Notes under the pieces: generated by a model
What the model saw: only the letters and a program-made list of their open reading frames with translations
Told to the model about the DNA's origin: nothing
Database searches by the model: none
Assembly: GCA_942491665.1 (NCBI GenBank)
Contig: CALOBR010000007.1
Location: 1-64,000 of the forward strand
Length of the DNA stretch: 64,000 bases
Reading direction: 5' to 3'
From: CAVQGZ01 sp942491665
GTDB lineage: Bacteria; Actinomycetota; Actinomycetes; Jiangellales; Jiangellaceae
Shown here: one piece after another, positions 15,864 through 24,782 of the stretch
Layout of the letters: every line of letters begins with the position of its first letter
How positions within the stretch are numbered: the first letter of the stretch is position 1
Translations under genes and position numbers: made by a program

Positions 15864-16745
15864 GTGGCGGCTACCGGCGAGACGGTGCGGGAGCATGCGT
15901 GTCGAATTCCCGCCGTGGATGCCTTCCCGCTCGGGGCCACTGTCACTCGGCCGGCCGAACCATCGCAGGATTGGGTGGTGGTCAGCACCGCGTTCGCGAC
16001 TGCCGCGGGGTTCTACGGCGCGTTCGCCAACGCTCTGGCCGAGGCAGGGTTCGCGGCGATCACCTACGACTACCGAGGGGTCGGCGCGTCCCGGCCGGCC
16101 AAGATGTCCGGCTTCCCGGCGACTTTGACCGACTGGGCGGTGCTTGACATGGCGGGCGTCGTCCGGTGGGTGCACGAGACCCAGCGCCCCGCGCGGTTGT
16201 TGATGTTCGGCCACTCGACGGGCGGGATCCTGGCCGGACTGGCCGGCATCGGCGAGCTGGTCGACGCGATGGTGACCGTGGGCAGCGAGAACACCTACTG
16301 GCGTTTCGATCCCCCTCGGATGAAGGCCGCGCAGTGGACCCGCACACTGCTGACGACACCGATCGCCACGATGTTCGGCTACGTCCCGTGGAGCCGGTTC
16401 TCTGACGCCCAGGACGTCCCCGCTGGGGCGGCCCGGCAGCTGGCCGCGGCGATCCGCCGCCCGCGCGGCGTCCTGGAAGACCCAGACGTGCCCGCAGACC
16501 GCTACGCCGCATTCACCGCCCCCGTACTCGCCTACAGCATCGATGACGACGAATGGGTCTCAGAGTCCTCCGTCGACGACCTCGCCGCCGCCTACCCCAA
16601 CAGCACCCGCCGTCACGTCCACCCCGAACAAGCCGGCGTCACCAGTGTGGGCCACTTCGGATACTTCCGGCCCCCCCGAGCCCGGGCCCTGTGGGACGAC
16701 CCCTTCACCTGGCTGAGCCACCAGCCCGCCCGAGACCGGCCATAG
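15864..16745 (+). CDS. Alpha/beta hydrolase, YheT/COG4757-like
   Basis: A 293-aa serine hydrolase: N-terminal strands with LGATVTRP, VVVSTAFATAAGFY (oxyanion region), TYDYRGVGAS, nucleophile elbow FGHSTGG, an acid region near VLAYSIDDDEWVSE, and a His in VGHFGYFRP close to the C-terminus. This pattern, with GHFGFFR-like ending, is typical of predicted esterases of the COG4757 type. Start GTG 15864 is chosen because it leads straight into the conserved N-terminal strand; no strong ribosome site is visible. It is read in the same direction as the anchored NTF2 gene 230 bp upstream. Confidence 0.85.
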   Translation: MAATGETVREHACRIPAVDAFPLGATVTRPAEPSQDWVVVSTAFATAAGFYGAFANALAEAGFAAITYDYRGVGASRPAKMSGFPATLTDWAVLDMAGVVRWVHETQRPARLLMFGHSTGGILAGLAGIGELVDAMVTVGSENTYWRFDPPRMKAAQWTRTLLTTPIATMFGYVPWSRFSDAQDVPAGAARQLAAAIRRPRGVLEDPDVPADRYAAFTAPVLAYSIDDDEWVSESSVDDLAAAYPNSTRRHVHPEQAGVTSVGHFGYFRPPRARALWDDPFTWLSHQPARDRP

Positions 16746-16810
16746 CCGTCACACGCCCCAACGCCCGCTTAACGCGCAAGTAGTGCGTTCCCGGGCATGC
16801 TGTAGGTAGG

Positions 16811-16824
16811 GCGACACGCGGCGG
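16811..16824 (+). repeat. Hairpin repeat, copy 9 (left boundary of vapBC copy 2)
   Basis: GCGACACGCGGCGG, a short diverged left part. The second vapBC block starts at its GCGGCG (16818). Confidence 0.55.
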
Positions 16825-16857
16825 AATGCAGCACCAGGACCGGGCGAGTGGTCGGCC

Positions 16858-17268
16858 TCACACCTGAAGTCGTTCAGTGGGCTGTCCGGTGATTCCAGCG
16901 ATGAGCTCGAAGTCCTTGTCGAGGTGCAGCACCGTCAGCCCCGCCAGTTCGGCCGCGGCGGCGATGATCACATCCGGGATGGATGGCGCCCGGTGCTGGC
17001 CCTGGCCGGCCAGGAGCAGCTGAACCTCGACGGCCCGGTCTTCGATCGCCGGGGTGAGGTACTCCACCGTCATCGCGGACAGCGGCGGGCGGGCGAACAT
17101 CGACCGGGCGTCTTGCCCGCTGCGGGCCGAGTAGCCGACCTCAAGCCGAGTCACCGTCGTGATCCGCACCAGACCCCGCTGGATTCGCTGCGCCCACTGC
17201 ACGGTGTCCGGGCTCTCGCCCAGACGGACCAGCGCCGACTTGTCGACCAGCCATCCGGTCACTGCCAC
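16858..17268 (-). CDS. vapC: PIN-domain toxin VapC, copy 2
   Basis: A 136-aa PIN toxin identical to copy 1 except Thr at residue 67. Catalytic acids D9, E43, D99 and D117 are kept. Overlaps its vapB by 10 bp. Because both operons are nearly identical, the two antitoxins should cross-neutralise both toxins. See the entry at 14113 for family details. Confidence 0.93.
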   Translation of the reverse strand: MAVTGWLVDKSALVRLGESPDTVQWAQRIQRGLVRITTVTRLEVGYSARSGQDARSMFARPPLSAMTVEYLTPAIEDRAVEVQLLLAGQGQHRAPSIPDVIIAAAAELAGLTVLHLDKDFELIAGITGQPTERLQV

Positions 17269-17480
17269 GCCGCGCCCATCACCTGCGGGTCGACCAGGTC
17301 TACGGCCAAGTCGGCGAAGGAGCGCAGGTCGGCCGCGGACACCGCGTCTCCGGTGGTCGCCGCGTCCGCCGCGAGCCTCCGACGGATGTACTCCACGCGC
17401 GACAGTCCCAGCCGCGCCGCGTGCGTGTCGACTCCAGCCAGGACCTCCTCAGGCACGTCACGGACCAGAACGTCAGCCAT
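17259..17480 (-). CDS. vapB: Ribbon-helix-helix antitoxin VapB, copy 2
   Basis: A 73-aa antitoxin identical in sequence to the copy at 14514-14735, with the same ATG, ribosome site and operator. It should regulate both operons. Confidence 0.9.
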   Translation of the reverse strand: MADVLVRDVPEEVLAGVDTHAARLGLSRVEYIRRRLAADAATTGDAVSAADLRSFADLAVDLVDPQVMGAAWQ

Positions 17481-17493
17481 CACGACCACCTCC

Positions 17494-17509
17494 GATATCA
17501 AAAGATATC
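17494..17509. promoter_or_regulatory. vapBC operator, copy 2
   Basis: GATATCAAAAGATATC, identical to the operator at 14749-14764. Confidence 0.7.
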
Positions 17510-17558
17510 ATGACGTGGTCCAACGCGACCGGGCCATGGGCCCCCAGGCCGTGACCCA

Positions 17559-17637
17559 GTGCGTCCGCAGGCGGCGAAGTGGGTCACCGTCGAACGTCGT
17601 CGTTCAGGTTGCAGGGCAATGCTTGCTCATGCCGAGT
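17559..17637 (+). repeat. Hairpin repeat, copy 10
   Basis: GTGCGTCCGCAGGCGGCG, then AAGTGGGTCACC, GTCGTCGTTC, GTTGCAGGGCAATGC and CTCATGCCGAGTTGA. Left core exact; right arms diverged. Confidence 0.75.
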
Positions 17638-17791
17638 TGAGCGAGTTCGTATCTGGGCCGCGGGAGGAACGCGCCTGCTGGAGTCGTGAGGCTGTTCAGC
17701 GCAGCGTACGCCGTGGTGATCTCGGGCCTTGACGAGCGAAGTGGCTTCCGCGATAGTCCCAAGTCACGCTGAACACGGACGGGGGGAAACG

Positions 17792-18397
17792 GTGCGCGCG
17801 CATGCGATAGCGGGACTCGTGCTCACGGCAGCACTGCTTCTGACGGCTTGCGATAGTGGGGACTCCTCGGGTGAGGAGCCGGTGGAGACGGCAACCTCCG
17901 ACCTCGCGCAGGACGAGGGAGCGGATGGGGCGACAGATCAGGAGACGTTGAGCGTCACCTTCGACGGGTCAAGTTGCTCCTATGACGGGCCCGAGCAGCT
18001 GAGCGCCGGGGACGTCACAGTCCAGGGCACCAACGACAGCGACCTCATTCTGAGGGTGTCCGTCGATCTCCTCGTCGACGGCGCCACCGTCGATGACTTC
18101 GTCGAGTATCTCCAGCCCGAACCAAAGGAAGTCGCAGCGCCCGACTTCGTAGAGACGCAGACCCAGGTCGTCGTTGCCCCTGGCACCACGGATGGCTTCT
18201 CCTTCCCGCTCGGCGCCGGGGAACACGTCCTGGTATGCGTGACCTACGAGGACGAGGAGGCACCACCAGCAGCCTGGGCGGCGCAGCCAGCCGGGGTGAC
18301 CGTCACCGGAGTGACCGGAGCTCGCGGCGATGATGCGGCTGTGTCGTCACGACCCAGGCTTTGCCTCCGCCCAAGTCGCGATTCCCGTGGATGTTGA
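17792..18397 (+). CDS. Secreted lipoprotein, unknown family
   Basis: A 201-aa protein with a lipoprotein signal: hydrophobic stretch and lipobox LTAC followed by an acidic, Ser/Thr-rich linker. The body reads as beta-sandwich (SVTFDGSSCSYDGPEQL, GDVTVQGTNDSDLILRVSVD, TDGFSFPLGAGEHVLVCVTY) with two Cys that could bond. The start is GTG 17792, after GGGGGGAAACG; the longer frame upstream would bury the signal peptide. The last 25 residues look low-complexity and Arg-rich, possibly a drifted C-terminus. It is a single gene between two repeat copies. Confidence 0.75.
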   Translation: MRAHAIAGLVLTAALLLTACDSGDSSGEEPVETATSDLAQDEGADGATDQETLSVTFDGSSCSYDGPEQLSAGDVTVQGTNDSDLILRVSVDLLVDGATVDDFVEYLQPEPKEVAAPDFVETQTQVVVAPGTTDGFSFPLGAGEHVLVCVTYEDEEAPPAAWAAQPAGVTVTGVTGARGDDAAVSSRPRLCLRPSRDSRGC

Positions 18398-18538
18398 CTC
18401 GCCGCATGTCTTTCCGGAGTCGCGGAGGCGCATGGCATATCGGGCCTAACTCAACGCGCACAAGCAGCAGTTTGGGAGGGCGATTCTCAGCTGGCGGCGA
18501 CGCAGCCCCCTGCACCATCCCGAACGCACTCCGCTGCC

Positions 18539-18610
18539 GCGTCCACAGGCGGCGGTGTGACGCAGGTGGCCCGCAGTTGTCGCTCATGTTGCGCGGCGAC
18601 GCTCGCCAGC
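18539..18610 (+). repeat. Hairpin repeat, copy 11
   Basis: GCGTCCACAGGCGGCGGTGTG closing with GACGC, then GCAGTTGTCGCTCATG, GTTGCGCGGCGACGCTCGCC. Confidence 0.8.
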
Positions 18611-18662
18611 CCCCAGTTGCCGTGTGTTCGGCGCCGAGGCGGGTGTGGACGGAAGGGTTGTC

Positions 18663-19076
18663 CTATTGGCAGGCGTCGGTCACCGCGGTGAACAGCGCGG
18701 TGGTCGAGCTCTGCAGGCTCGACAATGCCGGTTCGAGCTGTTGGGCAGCCTCGCCGAGGTTGAGGTCGGCCGCCGACTCGACGACTCCGCCGAGCTGGTC
18801 GACTGCGGCGCGCACGGCGTCGGACTCATCAGCGAACTCGGCCTGCGCTGACCCGAGGAGCTGGTCGATCTCATCAGCGAACGTGTCGTAGCGCTCGCTG
18901 AGGGTGTCGGTTCCTTCGGTCAGGACGTCGGTGTTGGCAAGGTTGTCGTAGGCGGCCTCGCTGCTGGCGAGCTGGCTGCAGTAGTCCGGCTCGGTGGAGC
19001 AGCCGGACAGCATGAGGAGGGCGATGACGCCTATCCCTGCCGCCGCGGTCCTTGTGCTTCGAGCGGTCCGGGTCAT
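18663..19076 (-). CDS. Helical lipoprotein, unknown family
   Basis: A 137-aa protein with a lipoprotein signal: TRTARSTRTAAAGIGVIALL, lipobox LSGC. The mature part is almost entirely helical (YCSQLASSEAAYDNLANTDV, RYDTFADEIDQLLGSAQAEF, ending FTAVTDACQ), with Cys pairs near both ends. This resembles small actinobacterial cell-envelope helical-bundle lipoproteins of unknown role. The start is ATG 19076 with GGGAGGG upstream. Confidence 0.8.
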   Translation of the reverse strand: MTRTARSTRTAAAGIGVIALLMLSGCSTEPDYCSQLASSEAAYDNLANTDVLTEGTDTLSERYDTFADEIDQLLGSAQAEFADESDAVRAAVDQLGGVVESAADLNLGEAAQQLEPALSSLQSSTTALFTAVTDACQ

Positions 19077-19619
19077 TCTCAGCCCTCCCCAGGCGGATCT
19101 TGGCAGCGGTTCAGCTGCTGGTCGGCACCAGCCTAGGGTGCCATCCGCTTCACTCGGCCCGGTGGGGACGTGCCTCGGTGCGAGACGGCGTCTACCTCGG
19201 CAGGATCGAACGAACGCTGGCTGCCCCGCCACCTGGGCAGGGGACGTCCGCGACGGCTGAAACGGCAGCACAGCCGACGACACGGCCATGAGTCACCTCA
19301 CGTGGCGACCTCGCAACCGGCCAGACCTCGCCCGCCGCCGACACGGCCAGGCACCCGGACCAGCCGACGCTAGCCCCGATCCGCAGCCCGTGAAGTGCGT
19401 CCGCATGCGGCGAAGTGGGTCACGCCTGGGAGCGACCGGATCGCGGCAGAGTCGCGCGTACGGCCAAGCGCGCAGGATGCGCGTTGAGCGGTCTCGCGAG
19501 TCGCTCGATTGTCTGCGGTAGATGTCGTCCGCGCTGTCCTTCGCCTCTGGACGGCCGCGCCGGACGGGCGTATCGGTCGAGGGGAGGGGCCGCCTGGGCC
19601 CCAGGGATTGGGGGATGTC
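19077..19619. other. Gene-free stretch with repeat copy
   Basis: No supported gene across 540 bp between two divergently placed exported-protein genes. Contains the hairpin-repeat copy at 19395-19424. Confidence 0.55.
19395..19424 (+). repeat. Hairpin repeat, copy 12
   Basis: GTGCGTCCGCATGCGGCG followed by AAGTGGGTCACG, the same variant as copy 10. Confidence 0.7.
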
Positions 19620-20171
19620 ATGGCCAAGCTACTTCGCGTGATCCTGGTCGCGATGTTGGCGCTGGTGGTAGGTGGCTCTGTCGCGTGGGCAGGTCACGGC
19701 CCACCCAAGCCGGTGCCCATCCAAGGAACACTGACGGGTACCCACTGGGTGGACATGGCTCCACCGCCGGGCACGTGCGATGGGGCGACGTTCAACTTCG
19801 TCAGCGTCGGCACCGGCAACGTTTCGCACCTAGGGAAGGTCGACTTCGTCCAAGACAACTGCACGACACTCGACATGACGACGATGACGGTCAGCATCGT
19901 GGGCACGCTCACGTTCACCGCAGCCAACGGTGACGTCCTCGTGCTCGTGCAGGAAGGCGGTGGGCCGTTCGACCCCACAGCTTCTCCCACGTCGGTGACC
20001 GGCTACTACGACTGGACGGTCAACGGAGAGGACTCCACCGGGCGGTTCATCGAAGCCAGGGGGTCCGGGACGTCGACCTTCGTGTCAACTGTGCAGGCCG
20101 ACCCTGAGGTCACCAACGCCTGGCTGAGCGGCACGATCCAGTACAGCGCCTCGAACCGAGGCAACCGCTGA
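19620..20171 (+). CDS. Secreted beta-barrel-like protein, unknown family
   Basis: A 183-aa exported protein: signal peptide LLRVILVAMLALVVGGSVAW with cleavage near AWAG. The mature part has repeated strands: IQGTLTGTHWVDM, TFNFVSVGTGNVSHLGKVDF, TMTVSIVGTLTFTAANGDVL, TGYYDWTVNGED, GTIQYSA. The GTGNxxHLGKxxF motif resembles secreted barrel proteins (allene-oxide-cyclase-barrel-like) of bacteria, which is only suggestive. The ATG 19620 is preceded by GGGGGATGTC. It stands alone between repeat copies. Confidence 0.8.
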   Translation: MAKLLRVILVAMLALVVGGSVAWAGHGPPKPVPIQGTLTGTHWVDMAPPPGTCDGATFNFVSVGTGNVSHLGKVDFVQDNCTTLDMTTMTVSIVGTLTFTAANGDVLVLVQEGGGPFDPTASPTSVTGYYDWTVNGEDSTGRFIEARGSGTSTFVSTVQADPEVTNAWLSGTIQYSASNRGNR

Positions 20172-20317
20172 ACCTTCTCAGCCTCAGCGGACCACGACAC
20201 GTCCAGTCTGGAACACCCACCGTCGGGACCGACGGAACGTACGGGTTGCAGCATCAGCGCGCGCTCGACCATGCTCTGGCTGGTGAGTCCCCAGCCGCCG
20301 GAGTGACACAGCCGCAA

Positions 20318-20345
20318 GCGTCCACAGGCGGCGCAGTGACGCGGG
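20318..20345 (+). repeat. Hairpin repeat, copy 13
   Basis: GCGTCCACAGGCGGCGCAGTG closing with ACGCGGG; the GCGTC/GACGC stem is intact. A looser right half follows to about 20400 (GTCGTCGCTCGTGTCG). Confidence 0.78.
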
Positions 20346-20422
20346 TTGTGCGAGTCGTCGCTCGTGTCGAGCAGCGCAGCTCGGTTATCCGCGAGTTGCG
20401 GGTGATGCGTCTCGTCTGGGGG

Positions 20423-22195
20423 CTATCGCGATGGGGCGTAGGCGATGTCGGGGAGGAGGCGGTGACGTAGCTGGTTCGATACGTGCAGTCCGCCTTGGGG
20501 GCCCGGGTCTTCCGGGGCGCCGAGGTCGATCCAGTTCAGACCGGTCACCGCGCCGAGACCGGGGCAGAAGCTTGTTGGCAGCGGCGCCGAGGGATCGGCC
20601 AGGTATCCGCCCGTGACAGGTCCGGCGCAGAAGAAACTGATGCCGAGAGAGGTGTGGCCGGGGTCGTCCACGGTCAGGAGCTGGGCGTTGCCGAGCAGGC
20701 CGGCGGTGGTTGTGGCGCCTTCGTAGCGGGTGGCTGGGTCGTACAGGTTCCCGATCACGAGCACCGGGTTGGGGGTGCTGGCGCCGAAGCCGTCGTTGCC
20801 GTTGTAGCGGTCTTGGTCCTGGCGTGGCCATTGCGCGCACGGGCTGGAGGCCCAGTCCCAGAGCTTGGCGAAGTACTCGTCAGGGTCGGAGATGCCGGTG
20901 TTCTGCCACGTGTTGTAGTCGGTGGGATTGCGTGTGTCGACACAGCCCACCCCGGGGAACGACTCGGCGAAGTTGACGTAGTTCGGGAAGCCGCGCTTGT
21001 TGACCAGGGCGGTCTCGGTCTGCAGCTGGCGCAGGAAGCCCCCGACCTCCTCGGGTGGAGCACCCGCCTCGACCACGCTCAAGAGCTCACCGAGGAAGTA
21101 GTAGTCGAACGGGTTGTACAGGATGCTCAACGTGATGCCAATGACGTCCTGCTTGGCCAGCACGAACGGCTCACCGGTGAACGGGTCGGTCACCTGTAGC
21201 GGAGAGTCCGCCAGCCGGTCGATGATCGCGGCGAACCGCTCGGCTGCGTTCCCGGGGGTGCCGTCCGAGAGCAGGCAGCTGCCGTCGTCGCCGTCACCCG
21301 GCGTCGCGTCGCACAGCTCGAAGAACCTCTCCAGGGTGGCCCGCGCCCCGAGGTCGGACCGCAGCCGGGTGGAGAACGGGATCTGGGCGTCCTCGTTGGT
21401 CCAGGCCTCCGGGTCCAGGACGCCGTCGATGACCAGCGCGCGCACGTTGTCGGGGAACAGGTTGGCGTACACGGTGCCCAGGAACGAGCCGTAGGACAAG
21501 CCCAGGTAGTTCAGCCCCGCGTCGCCGACGGCCTGGCGCAGCAGGTCCATGTCGCGGGCCACGTTCGCCGTGGACATGTGCTCGCTCGGGCGCTTGGCCC
21601 CGCGGTCGCAGGCCTGCGCCAGCACCGTGTCCGCGGCGATCTGGGCGGCGACCTCATCCTCGCTGATCGGGTAGGCCGCCGGGGCAAACACCTGCTCGGC
21701 CTGCCGCTCGTTCCCGAAGCACTTCAACCCGGTGCTGCGCCCCACACCTCGCGGGTCGAAACCGACGATGTCGAACCCGCGGCGCACCGCGTCGCCGAGC
21801 TCCAGTCCGGCGAACGGGCCGAAGAACAACGCGAAGTCCACCCCCGACCCGCCCGGGCCACCCGGGTTGAGGAACAACGACCCGACCCGCTCCGACGGCG
21901 GACCCGCGGCGGGCAGACGAACCAGCGACAACTGGATCGTCGGCCCGTTCGGCTGGTCGTAGTCCAACGGCACCGGAACCGTCGCACACTCATACGACAC
22001 CTCCGGCTGACCCACCTGCACCATGTCCACGTTGATGTCGGCCGCCAGCTTCTTGTAGCACGGCGACCACGACACCTTCGGCACCTTCGGGGCCTTCTCC
22101 GGCGGGGCGCTGGACGCCGTGGGAATCCCCACAGCCAACGACGAGGCCACCAACCCCAGTAGCACGCCAAGGACACGAGAAACGGGCTTGCTCAC
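20423..22195 (-). CDS. Secreted tripeptidyl-aminopeptidase-like S33 hydrolase
   Basis: A 590-aa exported alpha/beta hydrolase of the SlpD/SlpE/TAP type. Signal peptide near 1-30 (SRVLGVLLGLVASSLAVGI). Oxyanion segment LFLNPGGPGGSG, GFDPRGVGRS, nucleophile elbow GLSYGSFLG, C-terminal TAP-like domain with acid DPATRYEGA and His in VDDPGHTSLG. Such enzymes remove tripeptides from secreted proteins or act as mycelial peptidases. Several Cys pairs fit an extracellular protein. The start is GTG 22195, placed directly before the signal; upstream residues lack signal character. Length matches the family. Confidence 0.92.
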   Translation of the reverse strand: MSKPVSRVLGVLLGLVASSLAVGIPTASSAPPEKAPKVPKVSWSPCYKKLAADINVDMVQVGQPEVSYECATVPVPLDYDQPNGPTIQLSLVRLPAAGPPSERVGSLFLNPGGPGGSGVDFALFFGPFAGLELGDAVRRGFDIVGFDPRGVGRSTGLKCFGNERQAEQVFAPAAYPISEDEVAAQIAADTVLAQACDRGAKRPSEHMSTANVARDMDLLRQAVGDAGLNYLGLSYGSFLGTVYANLFPDNVRALVIDGVLDPEAWTNEDAQIPFSTRLRSDLGARATLERFFELCDATPGDGDDGSCLLSDGTPGNAAERFAAIIDRLADSPLQVTDPFTGEPFVLAKQDVIGITLSILYNPFDYYFLGELLSVVEAGAPPEEVGGFLRQLQTETALVNKRGFPNYVNFAESFPGVGCVDTRNPTDYNTWQNTGISDPDEYFAKLWDWASSPCAQWPRQDQDRYNGNDGFGASTPNPVLVIGNLYDPATRYEGATTTAGLLGNAQLLTVDDPGHTSLGISFFCAGPVTGGYLADPSAPLPTSFCPGLGAVTGLNWIDLGAPEDPGPQGGLHVSNQLRHRLLPDIAYAPSR

Positions 22196-23165
22196 CAGGA
22201 GCCCCCCAACGACCGACGCCAGATCGCAGGTGTCTACTCCCACCCCCGCCCGCCTGTCAACGCTCCCGAGGCAAGCACAACACCGGCCGACCCAGTCCTC
22301 CGGCGCCCTGAACCCGACCAGCAGCGGCACCAAGTCATCGCCCGACCGAGTTCGGGCCGACGAGTGGGCGCCCCAGCGCCCGCGACTGCCGTCCAGAAGT
22401 TGGTGCCGGGTCTACCCGGGCCGGAGGCGAACGCCGGGGCAGCCCACACTGGTCCCGTCGCGGTGCGGCCTCAGGCGGCTACTAGCCGGGGTGCCCCTGG
22501 TGGGGCGCCCGTTCGGGGCTGAAGATGGGGTGTGGCCGTCCGGCGACGTCGCTTGTCTATGGTCCTGCGAGGCCGTCTACTAGCCAGGCGGGAGTTGCGT
22601 ATCGGGCTCCTTCATTGTCGCCTCCCTCAGGAGAGCACGAGGATTAGATTCGCTGTCTGCCCAGCAACTCCCCGGACGGTCGCAGCTGTGAGCGAGGGGT
22701 CACCGTGTCGACGGTGACCGACGGCGGGGAAGGGGTGAAGTTCGGTGTTCGCGGATGCGCACCGAGATGACCTGCCCATGGGTGCGGTGGACCTGGGCGC
22801 GAACGACTCCGACACGGGGAGCGGCAGAGCAGAACGGCCTTCAAGCTGCCGCTGAGGGACAGGGCCGCGCGCTGGGTGCTCTGTGTAGCACCCGAGGGCG
22901 TGGCTGGATCGTGCTGACCGCGGCGTCCGCGATCGTGACGCAGCGGGCCGGTTGGCCCTGAACCTGACGCGGGTGAGGAGAATCATGGATGCGTGCGCGC
23001 TGCGCGAGTGATTGTCGCTTCGGGCAGCCTGACCTCGCAGGTGACGATCCCTGAGCAGGGCTGCTGCCGGTCATGCCGCCCTGGTCGGGCAGGTCAGGTG
23101 GACGACGTGACTGGTGCTGCTCGCGATCCCCGAGCGCGCCAACCCTGTACCCGGGAGGCTTGCAG
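22196..23165. other. 970-bp stretch without a convincing gene
   Basis: Open frames here have unconvincing composition and no recognisable domain. A weak hairpin-repeat-like core (GTGCGGCCTCAGGCGGC) lies at 22463-22480. A GGGAGG ribosome site at the right end belongs to the CoA-binding protein. It may contain decayed DNA. Confidence 0.45.
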
Positions 23166-23639
23166 ATGAAGACGAAAGACGCCGCCGCTCACTTCTTGGC
23201 CCACCGCCGCATCGCGGTGACAGGGGTGTCGCGGGAAGCGGCCAGCCATGGCAGCAACGTGGTGTACACGCGGCTACGTGGCCGCGGGTACCAGGTAGCC
23301 GCGGTCAACCCGAACGCTTCGAGTGTGGAGGGCGACCCCTGCTACCCCGACCTGCGCTCGGTCCCCGGCGGCGTCGACGCGGTGGTGATCGCCACGAGCA
23401 CCGCGCACGCCGAGGGCACCATGCGCGAAGCCGTCGACCTGGGCGTCACCGACGTGTGGATGCACCGCTCCTTCGGCCCCGGCAGCGTCTCGGACGCGGC
23501 CGCCGCCTACGGCCGTGAACACGGCGTCACCGTGATCGACGGCGGCTGCCCACTGATGTGCGGACCGGCATCTGACGGCGGCCACCGGTTCATGTGCCGG
23601 CTCCTCACCCTGACCGGCGCCGTCCCCCGCACCGTGTGA
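23166..23639 (+). CDS. CoA-binding (Rossmann) domain protein
   Basis: A 157-aa protein of the YccU/CoA_binding_2 type: RRIAVTGVSREAASHGSNVV (nucleotide-binding strand-loop-helix), YQVAAVNPNASSVEGDPCYP, VDAVVIATSTAHAEGTMREA, GVTDVWMHRSFGPGSVSDAA and the Cys-containing DGGCPLMCGP that ends such domains. Members bind CoA; physiological roles are poorly defined. The ATG 23166 has GGGAGGCTTGCAG upstream. Length is typical. It precedes a SnoaL-like gene 309 bp downstream on the same strand. Confidence 0.88.
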   Translation: MKTKDAAAHFLAHRRIAVTGVSREAASHGSNVVYTRLRGRGYQVAAVNPNASSVEGDPCYPDLRSVPGGVDAVVIATSTAHAEGTMREAVDLGVTDVWMHRSFGPGSVSDAAAAYGREHGVTVIDGGCPLMCGPASDGGHRFMCRLLTLTGAVPRTV

Positions 23640-23948
23640 ACCGCCGCACCCGCAGGACACCGGGGACGTTCCCCGCAGCTCGACCCGACCGCCACAACAG
23701 CGACGACACCCGGCTCGACCCCGGCCGTCCCACGAACTCGGCGCACCTCACGGTGACAGCCACGACAGCTCTGCCCGCCGCGGGACTGGCCGCGTTCACC
23801 GGCTACGGCGCGCTGTACTGGCTGGGAAAGACGGGGCGCGCGAAGTTCGGCGGCGGCGTTGACCGCGGGACTAGGGTGCGCTCATCCGGAGCATGATCGC
23901 CCGCCTGGGCCTCGCTGCGAAGCCTCCGGCTCTGGAAGGGGTCTGCGC
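23640..23948. other. Spacer without recognisable gene
   Basis: Proline/threonine-rich open frames only; nothing I can support apart from the ribosome site GGAAGGGG for the next gene. Confidence 0.4.
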
Positions 23949-24368
23949 ATGGCCGATGACAAGGCGATGGTCCAGGAGTTCTACGACGGGCTGTCTGCCG
24001 GGACGGACATCGACGCCACGATCGACCGCTACGTGGCTGAGCACTTCGTCGAGCACGAGAGCTGGCCTGGTATGGAACCGACCCGGGAGATTCCGCGGCA
24101 GGGGTTCAAGATGATGCGCACTGCGATGCCGGACTTCGCCATCACCGTCCACGAGATGCTCCATGACGGGGACAAGGTGGTGGTGCGCGCAACGTTCAGC
24201 GGCACACACCAGGCCGAGTTCATGGGCCTTCCTCCCAGCGGAGAGCGGGTCGAGATCCCCGTGATCGACATCCATCAGGTCCGCGACGGCAAGATCATCG
24301 CCCACTGGGGGGTCTCGGACACGTCTGCGCTGATGGGGCAGACCGGATCAGCAACAGACACGTCCTAA
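23949..24368 (+). CDS. SnoaL-like ester-cyclase family protein
   Basis: A 139-aa SnoaL-like polyketide-cyclase-fold protein: VQEFYDGLSAGTDIDATIDR, VAEHFVEHESWPG, RQGFKMMRTAMPDFAITVHE, KVVVRATFSGTHQAEFMGLP, PVIDIHQVRDGKIIAHWGVS. The H-x-D/HE pattern and the GTHQ-x-x-FMG-x-PP segment are typical of the ester-cyclase subgroup. Real substrate unknown, since no polyketide genes are nearby. The start is ATG 23949 with GGAAGGGG 8 nt upstream. Confidence 0.88.
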   Translation: MADDKAMVQEFYDGLSAGTDIDATIDRYVAEHFVEHESWPGMEPTREIPRQGFKMMRTAMPDFAITVHEMLHDGDKVVVRATFSGTHQAEFMGLPPSGERVEIPVIDIHQVRDGKIIAHWGVSDTSALMGQTGSATDTS

Positions 24369-24531
24369 GCACCTCGACCCGGCATCGCCGCGAGGTTGCC
24401 GCGTTCCGTCGACTCCTGGCGAGTTGCTGTAGCGCGTTCAGGGTGTCTTCGTCGAATCAGATCCGCTCATCGACTCGCCGGACAGTGGGCCCGGAAACGA
24501 CCCAGGTGCGGCCCAGACAGCTGTTGTCGGA

Positions 24532-24560
24532 GTGCGTCCACAGGCGGCGGTAGGCCGCGT
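24532..24560 (+). repeat. Hairpin repeat, copy 14 (partial)
   Basis: GTGCGTCCACAGGCGGCGG followed by TAGGCCGCG; the same right variant as copy 3. A GTGCGGCCCAGACAGCTG segment precedes it, as in copies 2 and 3. Confidence 0.72.
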
Positions 24561-24782
24561 CTCTTCTGGTCGCTGATCTTGAAGTCGCGTCGCCGATCTC
24601 GATCCCGGGTAGGGAGAAGTCCACCCCCGTTCTCGGGTTGGGTGCCCTGCTGCGGGACCGCCGGCCCTGGGCGCACCGCGAGGCCGGCGAGCCGGCGTGG
24701 CGTGCTTGTAGCGGGAAGGCACATCGTCGGACGTTTCGTGGCAGTGGCGATTCTGCACCCGCGCAGCTGTGCGCCGGCCAGT

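Larger units (their letters stand above)
16818..17576. repeat. 759-bp duplicated vapBC block, copy 2
   Basis: Second copy of 14073-14831, shifted by exactly 2745 bp with no gaps. Same orientation, same boundary cores. Confidence 0.93.
17481..17791. other. Gene-free stretch before the lipoprotein gene
   Basis: Contains the second vapBC operator, the hairpin-repeat copy at 17559-17637 and a leader with a G-rich ribosome site. Confidence 0.6.

Noticed and set aside
22627..22986. Possible 119-aa minus-strand protein in the 22.2-23.2 kb spacer
   Set aside because: Arg/Pro/Ser-rich composition, no ribosome site and no domain.
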